DNA of 64,000 bases from Prostheceraeus crozeri (Eukaryota; Platyhelminthes; Polycladida; Euryleptidae). Positions 55,012-64,000 of this stretch are shown piece after piece. The translations under genes and the position numbers were made by a program. Each line of letters opens with the position of its first letter. The stretch's first letter is position 1. The stretch covers positions 186,001-250,000 of the forward strand of contig CAJQUW010007059.1 in assembly GCA_907163375.1 (NCBI GenBank), read 5' to 3'. Below the pieces are notes generated by a model. It had not been told where the DNA came from. It was given only the letters and a program-made list of their open reading frames with translations, and made no database searches.

Positions 55012-56747
55012 CGTGGTGTGATCCAAAATGTCCCGGACTAACCTACTTGCAGATAACCTGTGATAACGAATACTACTTCAGATGTAAATTTAGGTCTTTA
55101 AGGCATGAGAAATATGGTTGCCGAAATTTTTCCGGTCAGTTTTCTATTTTTTCAAAATTTTCAAACATTTTTGTCTGAATTTCAAGATTTTCCTATAAAT
55201 TCTAGCGATTTAGAATTAATATATTTAGATTAACTTGACAGTTAAGCTATCACTAATAACCTGACTAATAATTAACGGAAAAACAAATGTTTTGTTCCAG
55301 AAAACAGTTTACTTTTCAATGTATGAGCCGTTAGCATTCGTCACTTTTTACCAACGAAGTCTCAATTCACAAAAAGCTTTATGAAAAAATTCCGGTGTCA
55401 AAGAATCAAAAAACTCAGTAACTGCATCCCGCAGTTCAACTGGCGATTCAAAATGGTGTCCACGAAGATGCTTTTTGAGGAATCTAAACAGATAGAAGTC
55501 ACTTGGGGCCAAGTCAGGTGAATAAGGAGGATGGCTCAATAGTTGAAATCCGTTTCTCGTTAAGGCATTGGTTGTCTCCTGCGAGGTGTGAATCGGAGCA
55601 TTGTCATGAAGCAAGTAGAGGGGAATGTTTCGTGGCTTTCTTATTTTCTTCCTCGCTTCAGATAACAGATTGGAATAATATTCGCTATTGATTCTTACTC
55701 CTTTATCCGCAAAGTCAACCAGTTGGATTCCCGAAGCGTTCCAAAAGACCGTCAGCATCAACGACCGGCGATGTGATGTTCCGGATCGCATTTTCAAAGG
55801 GGCAGACTCGCCTGATTTTCGCCACTCTGCAGATTCTCGCTTACTTTGAGGCAGATACAAACTTAAAGGTGTTTCATCCTCTGTAAGGATGCAGTTCAGA
55901 AACTGATCTCCGTGCATTTCGAGGAGATCCAAATTTGACTGTGCCGCCAGAAGTCTGTTCTCCTTCATTTCAGGTGACAGAAACTTCGGTACGAAACGTG
56001 ATGCCAGTTTGCGATATCCAAGTCTTTCGATGATGTCATGACAGGAGTGATAACTGATTCGCAACTCTCTTGACAACTCACGATGGTTATCCTTCTGTGT
56101 GCTGTAATCACTTCATCGCACTGACTCGATTTCTCTTCCGGAATCTCCTGCGGCCGACCAACAGTTGAAAATCTTGCTCCACAGATTGTCTTCCGCGTTT
56201 AAATTCGCTTATCCAGAAATAAGCAGTAGTTCTCGATGGAGCTTTGCTTCCATATGCCAGGCTTAATTCCTTTAGAATGTCACCATTAGCGAAGCCGCGG
56301 ATCAGGAGGTATCGTATCACACTGCGATATTCGACTGAAGACACGCTTGTCACATCCATCATGAAAACTGATAGAACAAAGAACCATCGTTGACACGGAT
56401 TTCTTAATGAATGCGTGCTGAATGAACTTCACTGATTGATATCGTAACACATGAAGCAATTAACAAAAGACGTGCAATATTCATGGCAAAGATATCCGTC
56501 AAATAAGGTACAAATCAAAATCAATCTAACTATAACAATAAGACAAATCGGATCTCGATCAATCCAGAAAATACAGAAATTCATGTTAAAATGTAAAAAT
56601 ATTTTTTAAAAATAGAAAACTGACCGGAAAAATTTCGGCGACCATATTTCTCATGCCTTAAAGACCTAAATTTACATCTGAAGTAGTATTCGTTATCACA
56701 GGTTATCTGCAAGTAGGTTAGTCCGGGACATTTTGGATCACACCACG
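55012..56747 (-). mobile_element. mariner element with 140-bp terminal repeats
   Basis: 1736 bp flanked by TA (55010-55011, 56748-56749). The ends read inward CGTGGTGTGATCCAAAATGT and remain identical for 140 bp with one mismatch by eye (55012-55151, 56608-56747). Most mariners have repeats near 30 bp, so these are long. The transposase gene inside has at least two frameshifts. Near-identical arms point to a recent insertion or arm conversion. Confidence 0.93.
55348..56362 (-). pseudogene. mariner transposase (DD34D), frameshifted
   Basis: Starts MMDVTSVSSVEYRSVIRY. First HTH: IRYLLIRGFANGDILKEL and SRTTAYFWISEFKRG. The second HTH, ELRISYHSCHDIIERLGY, is in a later frame. Catalytic domain: ILTEDETPLSLY (Asp), LLHDNAPIHTS (Asp), SPDLAPSDFYLF (Asp), with 34 residues between the last two (DD34D, mariner). 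One frameshift lies after LLVGR (about 56150) and another near 56085, between 'ITI' and 'ELSREL'. The 55348-56076 part is open for 242 codons. The C-terminus ends FCELRLRW. The copy is inactive as it stands but well preserved. Confidence 0.9.
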
Positions 56748-56749
56748 TA

Positions 56750-59700
56750 TTTCTACCACTGTGATCTGATCATTTTGTGTGGGCAGCGAACATGCAAGGC
56801 AATAATATATTGACACGAAATAATATGGATGGCTGTAAGTCTGATTCTGTAAAACGGATGCACCAAATTTATACGGCTATTGACAATTATTGTCTTCTAC
56901 ACAAGTCAGCATTTTGACTTTCGCATTGTATCATTAAAATTGACATTTTTTTCATACCCCTGATGGGCCGATAGGACGCATACATCCTGTGAGGGAATAA
57001 CTAAAAAAATCACAGAATATCACATTTGTAATTGATATCCGTGCACCTTATCTGAGAAATAGCCATCAGATCATGATCTAGAATGAATATTTGGTCATGA
57101 AAATTAAAGCACTTGAAAACAATGAAAATTCAATATTTGAATTAAATTTGGAATTTTCAAAATTTCAAATCCAAATTGCATTGCGTTTTACAAAAGTGGC
57201 TTACCTTAAACTTCCCTAAAACTGAAATGCTATTACGCAACATCCAGATAGCACTAATGGTCTTGTGCACACTTGCAACGCATGATTTTGCTCTCAGGCT
57301 TGCGGAACGTTGGCACAGATGATTCAGCCTAAGCTAAATAATCATCACTGCAATGGCCACATGAAACTTCGGAACTGAATATGAAACGGTTTCGAGAAGA
57401 TTCCGGACAGCTATCTTGCTTCAAACATGCAAGAAGCATATTGGATCCTTCATTATTGCCTCCGTTGGTACGTTCAAAAACATCATAAGACTTCTTTAAA
57501 CAGCAAAGCTGGCAAAAAATCTAACCATTGAATGTTTTCAAACTGCACCAGTTCAAATTTATAGCGCATGATGACAAAAGACTAAGCGAAAAAGCACAAA
57601 CAGAGTGCTTGAATAAGCGCGCGTGAAGAGTGATAGCTTCGAAGTAGTGGACAATATTCCAGTTTCTTTGATGTTCTGCTTATAATCTAAAATTACAATA
57701 TGCTTCCAACCAAAATCCATTTTGTGAATCGGCTCTAGAAAATGTTCATTACGACGGAACGTTTCGTTAATAATAATTTGTTATAATTTGCATCGTTAAA
57801 TCATTGAAAGCTGCATTATAGATAAGGAATCAGATTCTTTATAGTCATTAATTACAGATTTCGCAATGCTTGCGCACTAGTAATCAATTTCAAAAGGGAT
57901 TACAACAAAGCATATTCCTTCCCGCATATGTACAAGACCGATCGCGACAGAATACGTTTTACTGCCATATTGTTTGAGGTATGTCATTCACATATTCCTT
58001 CTATTAAGAACATTGCCGGGATTCATGCTGTCGGGAAAGAGGAATTACTTCAGTCAATGCCTCCGTTTAGCAGATTTTTCGTCATTTCATAATTCAAGAC
58101 TGGAAATACGTGACAGCGACAGCTGTTCTATCAAAATACAAATGTTCAGAGAGATAATAATGAGAAAATGCTGAACGTCTTTTCTCTATTTCTGAACAAA
58201 TGCTCTGCACAGTGATAGACATTTAAGACAATGAGGCAGACAACAACAGTTGCTTACGAGTAGAAATGCAACGGATTCGCAAATTTTGAATCTGGCGGGA
58301 ATAAGAACGATTCAACCGGATTTGAGGAACATCACGAAACATGTGTAAATTTTGTAACTTGAAGTACACAATAGTTATAGAGCGACAATAGCCAAATGAA
58401 CGTTGCTGTAGATTGCAATTCCTACAGCTAAAGCGTTAACAAGGCTGGACCTTGTGTGAGTGATACAAAACTTGGGTCTTATATTACTGCTGCATGTACA
58501 CAAATCAAGTAATAAAAAATAATATTTTGATTTGAATCTTATGACAACTACATGATAAGAGCACAAAGTTCTGATTTCTTGTCAAAATTCCACTCAATTC
58601 ACAGAACATTTCAATTATAAAATGCTTGTGGTTATAAGCTATTTCATTTAGGGCTTGACAATACTGCGCATTGAAAGTTCGTGCATATTGTACTTGCTGT
58701 AAGCTCACATGTATTTTTCTGCATTTGTGCATATTGAATTTTTATACATTTCATATATTACTATATACCTCCGCACCCATAAACTTCTGTAATAGCCGAC
58801 AGTTATCCAAAAATGACTTTATTCCAATTTCGTATTCTATGTTATCCGGAAATTCTTCTTCTTTCGTATTATGTTTAACCGGAACTAACTGTTATATGTT
58901 AACTAGGAATTTTGTCCGATAGAAGAATCTTTGTGTTAGCACAAAATACAAAGAATGCACTTCGCTTTCTTGATTCTACTTATTTATTGAAGCCTGGGCT
59001 CGAGTTACTGTATACAAGCCAACTGTATACAGTGTAATTCAAATCATAACGCCAAAAACATGTCCACCATAGTAATGTGACTATAGTAAGTAGACACTTG
59101 AAGAAATGTTGATACTGATGCGATGATAATGCTGACGAGGAATGTCATGAAACGTTTCCTATGTTTGCCTGAGCAGTACATCTATGCGATTTCAGAGTCA
59201 TCTTGCTAGTACAAAGGGCCTATCACCAAATACATGGCGTTTGGTAGGAACATCGAGCTGTGATCACAAGATGAAGACGCAAGACTTCAATCTGCTATTA
59301 ATGACATTACCTGATCAATAGAAGAACATTCAATGATATTAACACATAAAACACAAGCTTTTCATATTTACTAAAATTATAACCGGCTTTGAAAAAGAAC
59401 ACCGGCGTGCGCTTCATAAAACTCGCGCAAAACTTTAAAACTTGAAATCAGGAACAAGGTTCGTGGTGATTGCATGGAAATTATAAACGAACAATTATTG
59501 GAAGAAACCTAAACAATAAGAAATTAAGTTTATGTTGAGAAATTGCTGTAGCCCAGACTAGGCGTTTCAGCCAAAGAGTTTCTCTTGGCTCTCTTGTAGC
59601 CTCTTATATGCAGCTACTGCTCCATTTTATAAAAAAAAAATGGTGCAGTTGCCGGAAAAATCCATATTACAGTAATCATAAACTCATATTCTTTTCTATC

Positions 59701-60416
59701 ATTAGATAATAAAATAGTAGACATCAGATAACGCTTTCAGGGTTGTCGTCGTATTCATCATTTATCTTGAAAAGCATCATAAAATTTGACATTTTCAGGA
59801 TTCGTCCTGTCGAATCACACAGCACATTCTATATATAACTTATAATTTCTTTTTAAGTGAAAATGAATACAGAGTCACATCTTTTGTTTTGTCGAATGGT
59901 GAGAGTTATGCGCGCAACACAGCAACAACATCAGTATTCGCATTGAATGTAGTTGTCGAGTATTTTTCTACTTTTGTCAGATCACCGCGTCTCATTAGCA
60001 ATGGATACATCGATGATTTTGCCTGCTACGTGCATTGGATTATTTCTTGACATGTGCAATTCGGACATTTTCGGATTCGGTTCGGTGGGATGATATTTGA
60101 ATTTTGTTTCACTTTCGGTTCAATTCGGGTATCAGCAAAGCAAATCAGGTTTTTGATTTTCTCATAGCATCTACTATTCTTCGATAAAGGCATTTATCCT
60201 CTTACTTCTCTAGATAATTTACCAAATTAGAACTTCTAGCTCGTGCACACATGCTCATCAGATGCAAACCTCACATTACTCCCCCAACTAAGTTTCGGCT
60301 ATATAAGACATCTATGATGCTAACTTCTGACAGCATTTTGACGAAAAACATGAGTAAATGCATAACCCTACTTCAATGCCATTTAATTTCTTTCAATCAG
60401 AATAATCCGCATTTCA
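56750..60416. other. Upstream intron/flank stretch, nothing recognised
   Basis: Expected to be intron upstream of the 54533-54669 exon. I looked for the first PQ-loop exon of SLC66A2 on the minus strand and did not find it. A small imperfect hairpin lies at 59608-59654 around an A10 run. Confidence 0.4.
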
Positions 60417-60763
60417 TCAAAATACAAAGTCAAAAAACATAAATTGAAACTTCTTCTCCCTGAGTAGGTCGGCCGGTCTCAAAACATCGCAGTAGCACTG
60501 TCGGTGAAGGTGTACAATGTTGTGCTGTTCATCTCTGAACATCAACTTGGAACAGTAATCATGATGGATATAACCCTGTCCATTGTAGCGGTCGCCATCT
60601 GGCTGTCTATTGACCAACGATCCAGGCAAGGGAGAAATCGAACTTTCCATAAAGCGAATTCCTTCCTAACTCGATGACTAAATCGAATATGTGAATCGTC
60701 CTCTACGAGGAAGAGCAGCTGATGTCGATGTGAGAAGAACAGAGAAACTCTCATGAATGACAA
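60417..60763 (-). other. Unassigned block with overlapping open frames
   Basis: Higher-complexity block open on both strands. Minus: NRQPDGDRYNGQGYIHHD and NIVHLHRQCYCDVLRP. Plus (60500-60660): a hydrophobic stretch (MMDITLSIVAVAIWLSI). It could be a host exon or an element fragment. I cannot assign it. Confidence 0.25.
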
Positions 60764-60827
60764 CAGAATTATCTGAAATTTTGACTAATTCTGCTAGATA
60801 AGCAATCTTATATTGTGTATAATAATA

Positions 60828-61584
60828 CAGGGTGGCGCACGTAAACCGCCGGATTTTAAACTTTTATTTAAAAAATATATATAAATCAAATATTCATCCG
60901 ATCGTCATGAAATTTCGAATTATACTAGTTTGGAGTATAGGATTTATGATGATTATACCTGTTGTACTGAGAATTGTCAGAAAATTCTCATTCTATTGAC
61001 CGAATGACATGTAGTAAAATTGACATACCAACAATGTATCTTAACATGTAAAATTTAATGATAAACTTTAGTAAACTGTAGTAAAATTGACATACGGGCA
61101 ATTGTAGTACGGGCATCCGGTGCTCTCGCGTTCTTGCCATACTCTGAATGATAAAGCCTTTGTACCTCCACTGGACCCTTGAGCCATTCGTACCAAGACG
61201 CGCATTTTGCTCGTTCTGCAACCGAATAATCATCCATTCTTCTATGTTCGATTCTTTTCAGATAGTGATTTAATCGTCGAATGGTATTTTATATTACATG
61301 GAAGTAACTGAACAATATTCACTTCAAGACTGCGCACAATTCGTTGTGCAGAATACGACTCATGTTAAGTTAATTAACTTGATCTAGATTTTCGATGTCA
61401 ACAAAATGAGTACATGTCATTCGGTCAATAGAATCAGAATTTTCTGACAATTCTCAGTACAACAGGTATAATCATCATAAATCCTATACTCCAAACTAGC
61501 ATGAGTCGAAATTTCATGACGATCGGATGAATATTTAAGGAGTAATAAAAGTTTAAAATCTGGCGGTTTACGTGCGCCACCCTG
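60828..61584 (-). mobile_element. Non-autonomous Tc1/mariner-type element with 185-bp arms
   Basis: 757 bp flanked by TA (60826-60827, 61585-61586). Ends read CAGGGTGGCGCACGTAAACC on both sides. Inverted arms of about 185 bp (60828-61012, 61395-61584) share 'catgacgatcgg', 'ataggatttatgatgatta' and 'attctattgaccgaatgac' with roughly 90% identity. The interior holds the start of a transposase gene and no catalytic part. Confidence 0.85.
61055..61237 (-). pseudogene. Transposase N-terminal HTH fragment
   Basis: 60 codons: MDDYSVAERAKCASWYEW, PVEVQRLYHSEYGKNAR and PDARTTIARMS. This is the form of the first helix-turn-helix of a Tc1/mariner-related transposase group (the kind annotated as DUF4817, from memory). 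The rest of the gene is deleted: after about residue 50 the frame runs into unrelated sequence and the arm. Confidence 0.6.
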
Positions 61585-61586
61585 TA

Positions 61587-63881
61587 TATCCCACAGACAT
61601 GACTTCGACCTGGAATAGCATAAATTAAATTCATGTTCGCGAAAAACACTTGAACACGATGAAATGGAAGTAGATACTGTCTATATATTCCAAGAATTTT
61701 GAACCGTCTCCCAGTCGGGCACAATGTTGAATTCGTGATTTACATCTATATCAAGAATTCAATCAGTTCAGTTAACGAATCACTGGAGGATGGCAACATG
61801 AAATAAGATGATTGACATATAAGGTGAGAAAATGCCGATTAAAGATAGTTTGAATAGAGCTAAAGACACTTATCCATACACGTATGGTAAAAGTGTTACT
61901 GCTGACATATGCATAATTCAATGATCACAAACTATTTTCTATTTGAAAGCCATCATCAAATTTCTATGAAGTCTAAAAGAACGTACGATGAATGTATTAG
62001 GAGCGAGGAAGATGTGTGGTTGAATTTTTCGTATTGCATCTGCAAATCATAGTACAATCGATTCTAATTGTTGAAAGGTCTCAAGTTCAGAGCTAAATAT
62101 ATTTCTGAACTGGAGGCTAGCTCATCTTTGTTATAAAATATGGAAGCTACCTCAGCGTTTATCAAAAACATCGAAATTTAATTTCTCCTGAAGGCCTTCG
62201 ATCCATTTCTAAGTCATCACGACGGAGGACCGAAAACGCTTAAGAAAAATTAAATTTGAATTTTCCGATCTACACGTACACGAATGTGCACACTGGGTAA
62301 CTCCAAACATTGAGAATATTAGCTAGAACATGATACAGCATAGAAATTTGAGGATGAATGGACCTTGTACAGAAATTTGAGCATGAATGAACTTTGCATT
62401 GGTAGCTGCGAAACAGACTCTCATAATCAAAATTAAGCAGACGATAAATAACGATGCCATGATATTTTTAGTGCACATAAACTAAATCTGCGAACAAATA
62501 AAATGTGTTTGCTTTACATCATTCTGAACCTTAATATCTAGCGCATTTTATCAGACAGATTGCAATTTAAATGTTATGAAACCTGAAAGAAGTGAAACCT
62601 GCTTCTTGTATAATATGAACTTTGCATATCTCACAACCAGGTCGTCTTGCGAAGAATTCTCTCATAATTAGCAATTGTTCAATCGGACAATTGTTTGTAT
62701 CTGCATTCTTCAATTTTAGACATTTCCGAGATCGGATTTTTTTACGTGTCGCATTTTTATAATGAAGGTAGACTTCATCTTTGAACTAAAAGAATGTGTT
62801 CGCATTCATTCCACTGCCTCTACGTTAGTACATTTCATCAAACCGATTGGAATTTTTGAAGTGAAATCTCATATTTCTTGCATAATAGAAAAGGATGCCA
62901 CCGCAATTGCATGCAACAAGCCAGGAGTCATATTAGTACACTTAAAAATTCAGAACTAATGCTCCCTATCGTAACAATAGCTTTGCTGATGCACTGCAAC
63001 AATAAAGATGTTCCAAGCAATGGGAAAAAGATATCCTATTGAATGCTATCGCTGACTCAAATCATAAATGACCACAATCGTTCAGTTTTGCGAAGGAATC
63101 ACAGAGAAAGCCTTCGTTTTGAAACCTCTTATAAGCTATTCTATACATGTGTGCGCTGTAGTGTATCAACTCCCTACTTCTAAAACTAAATACAAAATCT
63201 CGACTTCGTAATTCATAATACCGGTATATTGCGGAAAGTGGCAATCCTGAATATTTCGTTATTTTCCAAAATGTTTAATTGTAAATCAAAATAGACTAAT
63301 GCAGATTTCCCATAATTTAACACCTGTCGAAAATAAAATTGCTGAATTGATGAAATTATCTTACGTTGCACTATATGAAAAGGTTGCGCATACGATCAGC
63401 ATGCTAAATCATACTCGAACTTGCTGATTGATATATTAAGTTTAAGTCAATCGGTGTAATCAGAAATAATTCATCATGCCACGAACAGATCTCTCATCAT
63501 TTAATCAGCGAGATCAACATTGATAGATGCCGGTTTTAGATGACACATTATTTCGTCAATTGATAATGCGGTTGGTCATGGAAGAACAGCGATGTGACTG
63601 ATTAAACTGGCTTTAAAGCGCTCACAATTCATAACTGAAGTGATCTACTGATCAAGTGCTAAATGATGCGACGCTAACCTTCATGAAGTTTCTATTTTAC
63701 AGTCTTGTCAGAATATGACAGGGACAAACTGTGCTTAGAATCTCATTGAACATTTAGTCGCCAGACAACTTTCATTTCACCAGTAGTCAGGATTCAGGCA
63801 TCCAAGAAGAGTCTTGTTCTAATTGATGGCTTTATAGATGACCCTTCAATATTGATCTGTTGTATGTTATCGTAAACTAGA
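61587..63881. other. Stretch with nothing recognised
   Basis: AT-rich, no coding or repeat structure identified. A 65-codon frame at 62762-62959 is not recognised. Confidence 0.4.
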
Positions 63882-64000
63882 ATGCCGCATGACAATATTT
63901 TCGAAGCTGTCTTTGAAGCTGATATTGATTATGAGATTCTTCATGCCAGTGATTCTCGAACGGAGTTGCCCGTGCCACACAAACCGGGCAGGAGACCCGG
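63882..64000 (+). CDS. Start of an unidentified open frame, cut by window edge
   Basis: First ATG after an in-frame TAA at 63873-63875. It is open to the end of the window: MPHDNIFEAVFEADIDYE, then ILHASDSRTELPVPHKPG. The acidic start and Pro-rich follow-on look like protein-coding sequence. Some piggyBac-like transposases start in this style, but that is a guess. The next few hundred bases would decide. Confidence 0.3.
   Translation, partial: MPHDNIFEAVFEADIDYEILHASDSRTELPVPHKPGRRP

Noticed and set aside
54670-64000. First PQ-loop exon of SLC66A2
   Set aside because: Searched on the minus strand for the PQ-loop block followed by a TG|GT donor; nothing convincing was found, so the exon is probably outside the window.
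1-64000. CRISPR array, bacterial operons, ribosome binding sites, rRNA
   Set aside because: No spaced direct repeats or compact gene arrays; exons, SINEs and LINEs show this is animal DNA.
1-64000. LTR retrotransposon, retrovirus or Polinton remains
   Set aside because: No protease, RNase H, integrase, capsid or packaging-ATPase-like coding block and no paired LTRs were recognised.

Overview
This is AT-rich DNA from an invertebrate animal. It has spliced host exons with GT/AG borders and many mobile elements of types common in marine and other invertebrates. I cannot name the species. The one host gene I can identify is SLC66A2 (PQLC1), a PQ-loop membrane protein, on the minus strand. Three coding exons are visible: 54533-54669, 24302-24518 and 7083-7263, the last carrying the stop codon. 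Their phases join exactly. The N-terminal exons were not found and probably lie beyond the right edge. The two visible introns are about 30.0 kb and 17.0 kb, and nearly everything else between 7 and 54.5 kb sits inside them.

Layout. 1-558: tail of a Tigger/pogo DNA transposon. 2.75-5.63 kb: long inverted repeat whose right arm holds a perfect 118-bp palindrome. 5.6-7.1 kb: downstream of SLC66A2. Intron 7.26-24.30 kb: a decayed LINE (8.4-10.0), the 5' part of a piggyBac-like element (11.275-12.81) abutting a 5'-truncated RTE-clade LINE (12.8-15.7, minus), and two copies of a Penelope-like reverse transcriptase family (decayed at 18.2, much fuller at 20.1-22.7). Intron 24.52-54.53 kb: a Penelope-like element (minus) split by a near-complete CR1/L2-group LINE (25.53-29.11, plus), a foldback element (29.8), a LINE C-terminal fragment (32.2-32.8), a third Penelope-like copy (33.2-34.0) with a SINE inside it, an apparently intact Tc1 transposon (38.264-39.860) almost touching a foldback MITE (39.871-40.618), a second SINE (42.25), a hAT-like element with a perfect 8-bp target duplication (43.570-44.794), a different SINE (46.9), an internally deleted mariner (47.700-48.572), a LINE tail (50.3-50.7) and a Penelope-like endonuclease fragment (52.1-52.8). 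Beyond the 54.5-kb exon: a mariner with 140-bp terminal repeats (55.012-56.747), a deleted Tc1/mariner-type element (60.828-61.584) and an open reading frame running off the right edge.

The most interesting signal is in the 3' region of the Penelope-like RT family, where two copies in this window can be compared. Both keep a hairpin with three complete base-pair replacements between copies, then a possible H-type pseudoknot, then a conserved CTGATGA box. Near the 3' end is a stem-loop with the form of the histone-mRNA 3' stem-loop. This suggests a structured RNA tail under selection. A stem-loop-binding-protein (SLBP) role is inference.

The mobile elements do not form a pathway. They record repeated insertion into large host introns, including nested insertions, several TA-targeted Tc1/mariner-type elements and a few low-divergence copies that look recent.
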